Source: Haliea salexigens DSM 19537 (lineage in GTDB: Bacteria > Pseudomonadota > Gammaproteobacteria > Pseudomonadales > Halieaceae). From it: DNA of 64,000 nt. Made by a program: the position numbers and the translations under genes. The stretch is from contig NZ_AUHJ01000011.1 of assembly GCF_000423125.1 (NCBI RefSeq), positions 1-64,000 on the forward strand, given 5' to 3'. Below, piece by piece: positions 55,398-63,859 of this stretch. A model generated the notes under the pieces. The model was not told where the DNA came from. It ran no database searches and saw nothing but the letters and a program-made list of their open reading frames with translations. Each line of letters begins with the position of its first letter. Within the stretch, counting starts at the first letter, position 1.

Positions 55398-56838
55398 CGC
55401 AGCCGACACCCAGTGCACTTTTCAGGCGGGCAATTTCCCCCGGGTTGAGCAGCGGGTCGCCGGTGCGCTGGCGCCACTGCATCAGCGCCGCCTGCATATT
55501 GCCCAGGCGCTGCGCCTGGGTCGGTTTCTGCGCCAGGTTGCTGGTTTCGAACGGGTCGTTCCGCAGGTCATAGAGTTCGAATTCCGGCGGCTGAAACAGG
55601 TTGCGGTAGGTCGGGTTCCAGCCGGGTGCCGGGCGCACTGTAGGGCTCAAGCGCGTATTGCCGATATAACTCAGGGGGTTGCGGCAGGCGCTGTCGAGGT
55701 TGTGGATCAACTTGTAACGCGCCGTGCGTACGGCGCGCCGTGGGTAGAAGTGCTCCGGTGCGTGCGCGTTGTACTCTGCAAACAACACGCCGCGCCACTG
55801 CGCGGGTGTATTACCACTGAGTAGGGGGCGCAATGAGCGCCCTTCGGTGCGCGGGGGGACTATCCGCGCAGCTTCCAACAAGGTGGGCATCAGGTCCACC
55901 GTCGATACCAGCGCTTCGCTGCGCAGTCCCGCGCGGCTGGTGCCTGGCCAGTGAATGATCAGGGGCACGGCCACGCCCGCCTCGTAGGCAGTGGTTTTGG
56001 CGCGACTGAAGGGCGCACCGTGGTCGCTGACGAAGACCACCACGGTGCGGTCCAGCACCCCCGCCCGCTTGAGCTCCTGGAGTAACAACCCCACCCCGGT
56101 ATCCAGCCGGCTGATGCCGTTGTAGTAGGAGGCGACTTCGCTGCGAATCTGCGGACTGTCGATACCCAGAAACGGTAGCGGGGTAACATCCGCGGCGGTG
56201 TAGGGGGCGGCGGGCAGCCCCAGGAACTGGTCTGCGTCGCTGTCGTAGGGACGGTGCGGATCGAAGTAGTTCACGTAGAGGAAAAAGGGCTTTGTGCCTC
56301 GCTGGCGAACAAAGTCGCCCGCCACCCGGGCGACACGGCGCACATCGCGGCTTTCTATGGCGCCGTTCTGGTCGTTCCAGCGCCGGTCGAAAGGAAACGC
56401 CGCGGGCGGGTCGATGTGAAGCTTGCCGATAATGCCGTTGAAATAACCTGCCGAGCGCAACAAGCCGGGCAGGGTGGCGAGCCCGGGTCGCAAGCGGAAT
56501 TCTTCATGCTGACCGGCCAGGCCGATCTGCCCATGCTGGTGGGGATAGAGTCCGGTGAGCATGGAGGCTCGCGATGAACTGCAGGACGCCTGCGAGACCC
56601 AGGCGCGCTCGAAGAGCACACCCTGGGCCGCCAGTGCGTCCAGGTTGGGTGTCTGCGCCATTGGATCGCCGTAGGCACCGAGAGACTTGCCCAGGTCGTC
56701 CGCGGTGATAAGCACAATGTTCAGGCGCTGCGCCTGCGCCGGTGAGAAGTTCCGTTCGGGCAGGCTGATGCCCGCGGCGGCAGGTGCTGTCGCGCAAAGC
56801 CACAGCAGCAGGCCGGGTAGCCAGGAGAGGCGGCGCAT
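55384..56838 (-). CDS. Exported sulfatase (heparan N-sulfatase/SGSH-like) with variant active-site motif
   Basis: This 484-residue type I sulfatase has a signal peptide ending near APAAAG. Metal ligands are in LITADDLGKSLGAYG and FVSDHGAPFSRAKTTAYEAG. The modified-Cys site is SQASCSSSRASMLTG, so Ser replaces the usual Pro or Ala at the third motif position. Following residues LYPHQHGQIGL and GIIGKLHID resemble SGSH-type N-sulfatases. It should release sulfate from a sulfated sugar or ester in the periplasm, if the Cys is converted to formylglycine. No anaerobic sulfatase-maturase gene is in the window. It is downstream of the GDPD gene by 14 bases. Confidence 0.88.
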   Translation of the reverse strand: MRRLSWLPGLLLWLCATAPAAAGISLPERNFSPAQAQRLNIVLITADDLGKSLGAYGDPMAQTPNLDALAAQGVLFERAWVSQASCSSSRASMLTGLYPHQHGQIGLAGQHEEFRLRPGLATLPGLLRSAGYFNGIIGKLHIDPPAAFPFDRRWNDQNGAIESRDVRRVARVAGDFVRQRGTKPFFLYVNYFDPHRPYDSDADQFLGLPAAPYTAADVTPLPFLGIDSPQIRSEVASYYNGISRLDTGVGLLLQELKRAGVLDRTVVVFVSDHGAPFSRAKTTAYEAGVAVPLIIHWPGTSRAGLRSEALVSTVDLMPTLLEAARIVPPRTEGRSLRPLLSGNTPAQWRGVLFAEYNAHAPEHFYPRRAVRTARYKLIHNLDSACRNPLSYIGNTRLSPTVRPAPGWNPTYRNLFQPPEFELYDLRNDPFETSNLAQKPTQAQRLGNMQAALMQWRQRTGDPLLNPGEIARLKSALGVGCVSRR

Positions 56839-56852
56839 GAAATGGGTTCTCG

Positions 56853-58229
56853 TCAGTCGCAGCGGCGTTCAGAAGGTGGTGTGTCCAGCAGGGACTGCAG
56901 GAGCACGGGACGGTCGGTCATTATAGCATCGACCCCCAGCGCCATCATCTGCAGCATGTCTTCGCAGGCATTGATGGTCCACACCTGAACGGCCAGGTTG
57001 GCGGCGTGTGCGTCGGCGACAAAATCCTCGTTGACTACCTGCAGGAAGAAACCCTCGGGCAGCTGCCCGTCGCCAGTAATCTGGCTGGTGTCAGGTGGTA
57101 CCTGAAAGGATACGTGCTCCGGCACCGGCGGGATTATGCCGGGTCCCTGTGCGGCCAGTACCAGGCCGGTGCCCTGGCCCAGTGGCACGGAGGTGGGGAT
57201 GCAGGGCGCAGCCTGCTTGAAGGCCGTGGCGGCTTCGTCGACGAATGACGCCGCGATGATGTCGCTGGTGCGCCCGTAGCGCAGCAGCAAGGTCGCGATC
57301 TGTTGTTCGTAGTCGCCTATACCGTCCAGGTCGGGTTTCAATTCCACGTTCAGGAGATTCCCGGCAAAGCGCTGTAGCGCCTCCTCCAGGGTGGGGATAC
57401 GGAAATCCTCCCGGCTGTACCCGGGGGGTGGCGGGCGATCGCCGGTGGCGATGCCGCGAAACACGTAGTCGGCCTCCGGGCGATCGCGCGGAGTGCCAAC
57501 GCCAGGCACAAACCAGTACGCGGCGTCGAACTCGCGCAGCTCAGCCAGCGTCAGGTCCACAACCTGCCCCCCGCCATTGGTGGTGCGATCCACGCTCAGG
57601 TCGTGGAGGATCACCAGCTCGTTGTCGAGGGTCTGGTAAACGTCCATTTCCAATACGTCGGCGCCAACCGTGGCCACCTCGGCGTAGGCATAAAGCGTGT
57701 TTTCGGGGAAGTCGATCACACCGCCCCGGTGGGCGTAGTTGAGCGGATCGGCACCGAACACGCGCCAGGGGTTGGGCTCTTTCAGCGCCGGGCTCGTGCA
57801 CTGTGCATCGTCATTGGCGATGGTGCCCAGCGCCGCGTCACCGGTGGCTTCTGCGTTGCCGTCAACGGTGTAAACCAGGCGCAGTGTCTTGGCCGGCTCG
57901 TCAGCCGCGTTGCCAAACACATCAACGGTGATAGCGGCGCTGAGTGCCCCCGGCTCGAGGGTGACTTCACCTTCGGCAGGCAGGAAGTCGACATCGGGCT
58001 GTGCGCTGTCGCCCTCTGTGCGGTAACGCACACGCACGGCGGCCGGCTGAGCCTCGGTCATGCTGATCCGAAAGCGGAGCGCATTCATTTCCCCTGGCGC
58101 ACCCTCCGGGATGGCGGTGGGCGCTATGCTCAGCGACGAGGGCGGCGGCGGTGGTACATCAGTACCGTCGGAGCAGCCCGCCAGCACAGCAATGGCGAGC
58201 GGAAGAAGCAGCGGTCGGGATGTATTCAC
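56853..58229 (-). CDS. Lipoprotein with Calx-beta-like domain and glycerophosphodiester phosphodiesterase
   Basis: This 458-residue lipoprotein has a lipobox LAVLAGC (Cys19) followed by a Pro-rich linker. Residues about 30-140 resemble a Calx-beta repeat (DVDFLPAEGEVTLEPGALSAAITV with DEPAKTLRLVY). Residues about 160-450 are GDPD: YAHRGGVIDFPENTLYAY, DVLEMDVYQTLDNELVILHD, LNVELKPDL and the final VWTINACEDMLQMMALGVDAIMTDRP. It should cleave glycerophosphodiesters outside the cytoplasm. The pairing with a Calx-beta domain is unusual. It is the first gene of a two-gene run with the sulfatase. Confidence 0.9.
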   Translation of the reverse strand: MNTSRPLLLPLAIAVLAGCSDGTDVPPPPPSSLSIAPTAIPEGAPGEMNALRFRISMTEAQPAAVRVRYRTEGDSAQPDVDFLPAEGEVTLEPGALSAAITVDVFGNAADEPAKTLRLVYTVDGNAEATGDAALGTIANDDAQCTSPALKEPNPWRVFGADPLNYAHRGGVIDFPENTLYAYAEVATVGADVLEMDVYQTLDNELVILHDLSVDRTTNGGGQVVDLTLAELREFDAAYWFVPGVGTPRDRPEADYVFRGIATGDRPPPPGYSREDFRIPTLEEALQRFAGNLLNVELKPDLDGIGDYEQQIATLLLRYGRTSDIIAASFVDEAATAFKQAAPCIPTSVPLGQGTGLVLAAQGPGIIPPVPEHVSFQVPPDTSQITGDGQLPEGFFLQVVNEDFVADAHAANLAVQVWTINACEDMLQMMALGVDAIMTDRPVLLQSLLDTPPSERRCD

Positions 58230-58298
58230 AGGGAACAGTTCCTTGGTGGGAGGCGCATAACGCTACGCAATTTCCGTGACAATCGCTAGCGCATCTCG

Positions 58299-59243
58299 TT
58301 AGCGAATAGCGACAGGGTTGATAATGGCCTGCACGGCACCGACAAAGCGTGGCTGCCCGAGCACAAACAGGAACTCCTGCACCTGATCCGCCACCAGGGC
58401 GCGCGTGTCCATGTTTTCCAGTATGTAAACGCCCTGGCGTGCGAGCAGTTCCTGATGGGCCGGGAACAGTACCTCGGCTTTATCGCCGGGCAGGGCGTCG
58501 AGCCCCCAGGTGTCTGCCCCCACCGCGACCACGCCGAGCTCCCCCAGGTAGCGTGCGCCGTCCTCACCCAGGCCGGGTTCGCCCGCCATGAAGCGGGCCG
58601 GGTCACTGTCGGCGATCGACAGCCAGCCGGTATGGAACAGCACCACGTCACCCTGTTTCAGGCGCACATTCTGGGCACGGGCGGCGGCTTTGATGTGTTC
58701 ACTGTTGAACACGGTGCCCGCATCCAGCATGGGTTGGTTGAAGTGCGCGGCCATGTTGAGCAGCACGCCGCGGCTGACGATGGGGGGCAGGCTGTCGATG
58801 CTGAACGTGGTGAGGCCGGTCACTGTGACGAATTCGCTGGCGTGCTTGCCGTTGTAGTAGCGATGATCGATGCCGAGGTGGCCGAGGCCATCGATCTGGC
58901 TGCCGATACCCATCCAGGTTTGCAGCAGGTCGTCGTTGGAGGTCATACGATTCGAAGCCATCGGTGTGCCCAGGCCGTCATCCAGTTGCAGCACTGTCAT
59001 GGCGTAGCGGCGCGGCCCGTAGGCGGGTGAGTTTGGCCCCGTCGGTACGCCCAGGGCGTAGGTTTTACCGGTGGTCACCAGCCGCGCGGCCTCCACGACA
59101 ATCTCCGGTGACAGGAAGTTGATGGCGCCCAGCGTGTCATCCGCGCCGTGGCGAGAGGGGTACCAGTCATCCGCCAGTGCCGGAGTCGCGAGCAGCAGTG
59201 CTGCCAGAAGTGTTCGCAGTTGAGCCTTGCGTGAAGCTGTCAT
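58299..59243 (-). CDS. Exported cyclase-family hydrolase (KynB-like PF04199)
   Basis: This 314-residue protein starts at the ATG at 59243, after GAGGAATC, with signal peptide TLLAALLLATPALA. The metal-site region GMGSQIDGLGHLGIDHRYYNG matches the cyclase/kynurenine formamidase-like family, with the conserved D and H spacing. The C-terminal GDVVLFHTGW and VGADTWGLD are also typical. Most relatives with this extra signal peptide are periplasmic amidases or lactonases of unknown substrate. A link to the nearby kynureninase is possible but unproven. It is divergent from the lipoprotein gene. Confidence 0.83.
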   Translation of the reverse strand: MTASRKAQLRTLLAALLLATPALADDWYPSRHGADDTLGAINFLSPEIVVEAARLVTTGKTYALGVPTGPNSPAYGPRRYAMTVLQLDDGLGTPMASNRMTSNDDLLQTWMGIGSQIDGLGHLGIDHRYYNGKHASEFVTVTGLTTFSIDSLPPIVSRGVLLNMAAHFNQPMLDAGTVFNSEHIKAAARAQNVRLKQGDVVLFHTGWLSIADSDPARFMAGEPGLGEDGARYLGELGVVAVGADTWGLDALPGDKAEVLFPAHQELLARQGVYILENMDTRALVADQVQEFLFVLGQPRFVGAVQAIINPVAIR

Positions 59244-59345
59244 GCCGAGATTCCTCAGTCTTGTTATCGTTGCGGCCTGTAGTCGCCAGCCGCTCTGGGA
59301 TAGCATACGGTGCCAGACCCCGTCGACCAAGAGGATTCACCCGTC

Positions 59346-59954
59346 ATGAAAATCATTGTTGCGCTGCTGTCCGCGCTACTGGCCGCCTGCCAGGCGGGTG
59401 CGCCGGCGCCCCAGGCCTCAGCCCCCGCGCTGAGCGCCTGCGATATGAGCGAGAACCTGCTGGGCAATCCGGGTTTTGCCAGTGAGGGCGAAAGCGGTTC
59501 CCGCCGCCCCTGGTCCGGCTCACAGCACGCCGGCGAGCCCTCTTTCACCACGGAAGTGGATGACGGCGTGTTGACCATCGAGAAAATTGCCACCCAGCCG
59601 TGGTTCAAGTTCAGCCAGGCCCCCAGAGCCCGTCCCCTGCGAGGCGAGCAGTTGCTGTTTCAGGCGGAGCTGAAACTGGCGCTGGATACCCATGAGGTTA
59701 TCCACGGCTTCAAGCGCGGCGGCGGTGCGCAGATTCTCATCTGGGGCGACCCTGACCCGGTGATGGGCGGTGATCGCCTGATGCTGGAAAGCACCCTCGA
59801 GCACGAGCCGCATCTGGGGCAGACGGACTGGTTCACGGTACGTATCCCGGTGAGTGTGCCGGCAACGGCCACGCGGATGAACGTGGGCTTTGTGCACCAG
59901 GCCAACGGGGTGATGCAGGTGCGTAATCCCGGCCTGTATCGCTGTGCCCCGTGA
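59346..59954 (+). CDS. Small lipoprotein with beta-sandwich-like domain
   Basis: This 202-residue lipoprotein has signal peptide and lipobox MKIIVALLSALLAAC (Cys15). After an Ala/Pro linker the remainder contains NLLGNPGFASEGESGS, GVLTIEKIATQPWFKFSQ and TRMNVGFVHQANGVMQV, which recall carbohydrate-binding type 4/9 jelly-roll domains. Carbohydrate binding is an inference only. Its stop overlaps the next gene's start as GTGA at 59951-59954, making it the first gene of the kynureninase operon. Confidence 0.72.
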   Translation: MKIIVALLSALLAACQAGAPAPQASAPALSACDMSENLLGNPGFASEGESGSRRPWSGSQHAGEPSFTTEVDDGVLTIEKIATQPWFKFSQAPRARPLRGEQLLFQAELKLALDTHEVIHGFKRGGGAQILIWGDPDPVMGGDRLMLESTLEHEPHLGQTDWFTVRIPVSVPATATRMNVGFVHQANGVMQVRNPGLYRCAP

Positions 59955-60817
59955 GCCTGCCTCGACGCCTGCAGGCGCTCCTGCTGCACCTGTCGTTGAC
60001 CTGGCTGGCAGCGACGGCTAGCGCTGAGCAGGTCGTCATGCCTGTGAGTTTTGACGAGGTGTTGGCCGCGCAGTCTGCGTCGCACAGTGGACAGTTTGCC
60101 TACGGTGCGGCACAGAGCCAGTATGCCCGGCTCTGGCGGGCGCCTGTTGCCCACGAGCCGGCGCCGGTGGTGGTTCTGGTGCACGGCGGTTGCTGGCTGC
60201 AGGCGTACGACGTGGCACATATCGCGCCGCTGGCCAGCGCGCTTGCCGCGGCCGGTTTCGCGGTGTGGGCGCCTGAATACCGGCGGCTGGGTGAGCCCGG
60301 GGGCGGCTGGCCGGGCAGTGCCGAAGATGTGCTGGTGGCGGTTCAGGCCCTGCGCGAACTGGGCCCGGCCCATGTGGACCTGCAACGCGTGGTGCTAGCC
60401 GGGCACTCCGCGGGCGGTCAGCTCGCGCTGTGGGCCAGTGCCGCGTTACCCGGCGATGGCGAGGCTGGCCTGCGGGTGCGCGGGGTCATCGGGCTTGCAG
60501 CCATCACCGACCTTCACGACTATGCGGCGGGCAATAACAGCTGCCAACAAGCCGCTGTGCGTTTTCTCGGCGGGCGGCCCGACGAGGTGCCCGCGCACTA
60601 TGCTGCGGCGTCCCCGCGAGAATTGACCCTGCCTCAGGCGACCATTCTGCTGCATGGCGATGTCGATCCCATTGTGCCTCTCGCGCAGGCACAGGCGATC
60701 ACCGCGGCCGAGATGCGGGTTGTGGGGGGCGCGGGACATTTCGACCTGATTCACCCGGACACGGCCGCTTTCCCCGCGCTTGTGCGGGCACTGAACGATG
60801 TGCTGGAGCAACCATGA
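59951..60817 (+). CDS. Alpha/beta hydrolase, HGGxW type (arylformamidase candidate), exported
   Basis: This 288-residue hydrolase has a hydrophobic N-terminus (LQALLLHLSLTWLAATASA) and a complete alpha/beta hydrolase triad: oxyanion HGGCW near residue 79, nucleophile in VLAGHSAGGQLAL, Asp in HGDVDPI, and His in GAGHFDLIHP. It starts at GTG and overlaps both the lipoprotein stop and the kynureninase start by four bases. HGGxW with GHSAGG is the arylformamidase/esterase pattern, so it may hydrolyse N-formylkynurenine. The signal peptide would place it outside the cytoplasm, which conflicts with a purely intracellular step. Confidence 0.8.
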   Translation: MSLPRRLQALLLHLSLTWLAATASAEQVVMPVSFDEVLAAQSASHSGQFAYGAAQSQYARLWRAPVAHEPAPVVVLVHGGCWLQAYDVAHIAPLASALAAAGFAVWAPEYRRLGEPGGGWPGSAEDVLVAVQALRELGPAHVDLQRVVLAGHSAGGQLALWASAALPGDGEAGLRVRGVIGLAAITDLHDYAAGNNSCQQAAVRFLGGRPDEVPAHYAAASPRELTLPQATILLHGDVDPIVPLAQAQAITAAEMRVVGGAGHFDLIHPDTAAFPALVRALNDVLEQP

Positions 60818-62043
60818 AAGACGCCGCCGCACTGGATGCAGACGATGCCCTCGGGTATCTGCGCGGACGTTTTCAGCTGCCAGCAGACACCGTCTACCTG
60901 GACGGCAATTCACTCGGCGTGCTACCGGCTGCCGTGCCGGCGCGGCTGGCGCAGTTACTTCGCGACGAGTGGGGCCAGGACCTCATCAGCAGCTGGAATC
61001 GCCACGACTGGATCGGGATGCCGGTTGCCGTTGGCGAAAAAATTGCCGGGCTGCTCGGCGCCGGCCCCGGGCAGGTCATTTGCTGCGACAGTATTTCGGT
61101 CAACCTGTTCAAGCTGCTCACCACCGCGCTGCAGTTGCGGCCCGGGCGCACCGTGATTCTCAGCGAAGAGGGCAACTTTCCCACCGATCTGTACCTCACC
61201 CAGGGCATCAGTGACCTGCTCGGTACTGCGCGCTGCTCGGTGCGCAGTGTGCCGCCGGAGGAGTTGATCAGCGCCATGGCCGAGGATGTCGCCGTGCTCA
61301 TGCTCACCCAGGTGAATTTCCGCGACGGCAGCCTGCACGATATGCAGGCACTGACGCGTGCGGCGCATGACCGGGGCATCCTCGTACTCTGGGATTTGGC
61401 CCACAGCGCCGGTGTGCTGCCGATTGAACTGGATGCCTGGCAGGTGGATATGGCGGTGGGCTGCGGCTACAAGTTTCTCAATGGCGGGCCGGGCGCGCCG
61501 GCCTTTGTCTACCTGGCATCGCGTCATCAAAACCAGGTGGCGCAGCCGCTGTGTGGTTGGCTGGGGCATGCGCAGCCCTTTGCCTTCGAGCCGGGCTATC
61601 GCCCCGCGGCGGGGGTGCAGCGCTACCTTGCCGGGACCCCGGGTATCCTCGGCATGGCCGCCCTGGACACGGCTCTGGACTGTTTTGCCGGTGTGTCGAT
61701 GACCGCCCTGCGCGCAAAGTCCCTCGCGCTCTCTGGTTATTTCATCAATGGCCTGCAGGAAGAATTGCACGGTGGTGTGCTGCGCCTGCTCACGCCGCGC
61801 GATGCGTCGCGCCGGGGCAGCCAAGTGGCGCTGTCGCACCCTCACGCCTGGGGGGTGTCCCAGGCGCTGATTGCCGCCGGGGTTATTGTCGATTTTCGTG
61901 AGCCGGACGTTGTGCGTTTCGGGTTCGCGCCGCTGTACAACAGCTTCTCTGACGTGGCTTATGCGCTTGGCCGGCTGCGGCACATTCTCGCCACCGAGGC
62001 TTACCGCGATGCCCGCTTCAGTGAGCGGCCCCGGGTCACTTGA
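60814..62043 (+). CDS. kynU: Kynureninase
   Basis: This 409-residue PLP enzyme cleaves kynurenine to anthranilate and alanine. Family features are YLDGNSLGVLPAAVPARL, the ISSWNRHDWIGMP segment, CCDSISVNLFKLL, LWDLAHSAGVLP and the PLP lysine in GCGYKFLNGGPGAPAF. The C-terminal VDFREPDVVRFGFAPLYNSF contacts substrate. It begins inside the preceding hydrolase stop (ATGA). TDO (kynA) is not in the window, so the upstream step is encoded elsewhere. It fits tryptophan catabolism. Confidence 0.95.
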   Translation: MKDAAALDADDALGYLRGRFQLPADTVYLDGNSLGVLPAAVPARLAQLLRDEWGQDLISSWNRHDWIGMPVAVGEKIAGLLGAGPGQVICCDSISVNLFKLLTTALQLRPGRTVILSEEGNFPTDLYLTQGISDLLGTARCSVRSVPPEELISAMAEDVAVLMLTQVNFRDGSLHDMQALTRAAHDRGILVLWDLAHSAGVLPIELDAWQVDMAVGCGYKFLNGGPGAPAFVYLASRHQNQVAQPLCGWLGHAQPFAFEPGYRPAAGVQRYLAGTPGILGMAALDTALDCFAGVSMTALRAKSLALSGYFINGLQEELHGGVLRLLTPRDASRRGSQVALSHPHAWGVSQALIAAGVIVDFREPDVVRFGFAPLYNSFSDVAYALGRLRHILATEAYRDARFSERPRVT

Positions 62044-62107
62044 ATACCCACTCGTCCCGGCGGCTGCTATCCTGCCGTTGCCGCGATCCTGCCTGCCGGA
62101 GACTGTC

Positions 62108-63853
62108 ATGCCCTGTTTATTGCGCCACCGAGCCCTGCTCATTGCCGTTGCTTTTTTTTCACCGCTTGCCTGGACGGCGGATGCCCGCGAGCAACTGCAC
62201 ACACTGCTGGATGAGTACTGGGCGCGCGCAACGCAGGAGCAAGTGTTTTTTCGCACCGACCCGGATGCTTTCCGCCCGGCAGGCAAATTACCCGACCTGA
62301 GCCCGGCGGGCCGTGAACGGCGTCGTCAGTTCAATGCAGAGATGCTGGAGCGACTGGACGGAATCGATACCGGCGCGCTGACCGGCCAGGATGCCATCAG
62401 CGCGCGACTGTTCCGCTACGAGCGCGAGACGGAGCGCGCGAGCTACGGCTACCAGGACCACATGTTCCCTATCACCAGCCTGTTTGGCTACCACAGCTAC
62501 TTCGCCAATGCGCCGACGAACATGCCCTTTGCTACGCTTGCAGACTATGAGCAGTACCTGGTCAGCCTGGCCGACTTTCCGCGCTACAACCGCGAGCAGA
62601 TAGCTGCACTGCAGGCCGGGGTGGACAGCGGGTTCACGCAGCACTGCGGTGCGCTGGGAGGTGTGGAGGCGAGCATTGCCGAGTTGCTGGTGGAAAGCCC
62701 CGAGCAGAGCAGCCTGTATGCGCCCTTTGTTGCGCTGCCCGATGCCGTGCCGGCCGCTGAGCGCGCACGCCTGCGCGATCGCGGAGAGGCGCTTATCGCC
62801 AACGCCGTGTTGCCCGCCTACCGCGAACTGTTCGCCTTCTACCGCGACCGCTATCTGCCGGCGTGTCGTGAGCAGGTAGGAATCACCAGCGTGCCGGGCG
62901 GCGATGCCTACTATGCGTATCTTCTCAATTACTTCACCACGACGGACCTGAGCGCGGAGGATATCCACGAATTGGGCCTGCGGGAAACCGAGCGTATCCG
63001 CGGTGAAATGGCGGAGATCATCGCCCGCACCGGCTTTCAGGGCAGTTTCCGCGGCTTTCTCGATCAGCTGCGCGCGGCCCCTGAGTCCTACGCTGGCTCC
63101 GCTCAGGAGCTGATGGAGAAAACCGCCCTGGTGGCCAAGCGAGCCGACGGCATGATGCCGCGCTTTTTCGGCCACCTCGCACGCAATACCTACGAAATCC
63201 GCAATGCACCGGGGCGGGGCGCCTATTACGTTAGTGGCCCCGCAGACGGGCGCACCGCCGGGGTGTACTTTATCGATGCCAGCAGTTTTCCGTCGCAGCC
63301 CCTGTACGCACTGGAGGCGCTCACCCTGCACGAGGCTGTACCCGGTCATCACCATCAGTCGGCACTGGCGCTGGAGCTTGATTTGCCCGCATTCCGCCGC
63401 CCGCTGTACCACGCTGCGTTCGGCGAGGGCTGGGGCTTGTACGCTGAAAGCCTGGGCAAGGAGATGGGTTTCTACACCGACCCGCACAGTGACTTCGGGC
63501 GCCTGACCTATGAGATATGGCGCGCCAACCGGCTGGTTATTGATACCGGCCTGCACGCGTTTGGCTGGTCGCGCCAGCAGGCCATATACTACCTGCTGGA
63601 AAACTCCGCGTTGTCAGAGGCAGAGGTGGTATCGGAAGTGGACCGCTATATTACCTGGCCCGGCCAGGCCACGGCGTACAAGATCGGCGAGTTGCGCATT
63701 CAGGCGCTGCGGGCGCAGGCGCAGGAGGCGCTGGGTAGTGACTTTGATCTGCGCGCTTTCCACGACGTGGTGGTCGGCAACGGCTCGCTGGCGATTGCGA
63801 TTCTGGAAGACGTGGTCGAGGGCTGGATTGAGGCTCAGCGCGCCGCCCTGTGA
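62108..63853 (+). CDS. DUF885 family exported metallohydrolase
   Basis: This 581-residue protein starts at the ATG at 62108, which gives signal peptide HRALLIAVAFFSPLAWTADA; the frame is open upstream without homology. The zinc-site motif LHEAVPGHHHQSAL is the HExxxGHH-like signature of DUF885 proteins. GEGWGLYAESLGKEMG and WPGQATAYKIGELRI are further family marks. Relatives behave like gluzincin peptidases acting on peptides or amides. It lies 64 bases after kynU on the same strand and may share its promoter. Confidence 0.9.
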   Translation: MPCLLRHRALLIAVAFFSPLAWTADAREQLHTLLDEYWARATQEQVFFRTDPDAFRPAGKLPDLSPAGRERRRQFNAEMLERLDGIDTGALTGQDAISARLFRYERETERASYGYQDHMFPITSLFGYHSYFANAPTNMPFATLADYEQYLVSLADFPRYNREQIAALQAGVDSGFTQHCGALGGVEASIAELLVESPEQSSLYAPFVALPDAVPAAERARLRDRGEALIANAVLPAYRELFAFYRDRYLPACREQVGITSVPGGDAYYAYLLNYFTTTDLSAEDIHELGLRETERIRGEMAEIIARTGFQGSFRGFLDQLRAAPESYAGSAQELMEKTALVAKRADGMMPRFFGHLARNTYEIRNAPGRGAYYVSGPADGRTAGVYFIDASSFPSQPLYALEALTLHEAVPGHHHQSALALELDLPAFRRPLYHAAFGEGWGLYAESLGKEMGFYTDPHSDFGRLTYEIWRANRLVIDTGLHAFGWSRQQAIYYLLENSALSEAEVVSEVDRYITWPGQATAYKIGELRIQALRAQAQEALGSDFDLRAFHDVVVGNGSLAIAILEDVVEGWIEAQRAAL

Positions 63854-63859
63854 GCGTGC

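Noticed and set aside
62288-63556. 422-residue open frame antisense to the DUF885 gene
   Set aside because: No recognisable domain; the sense strand gene is convincing.
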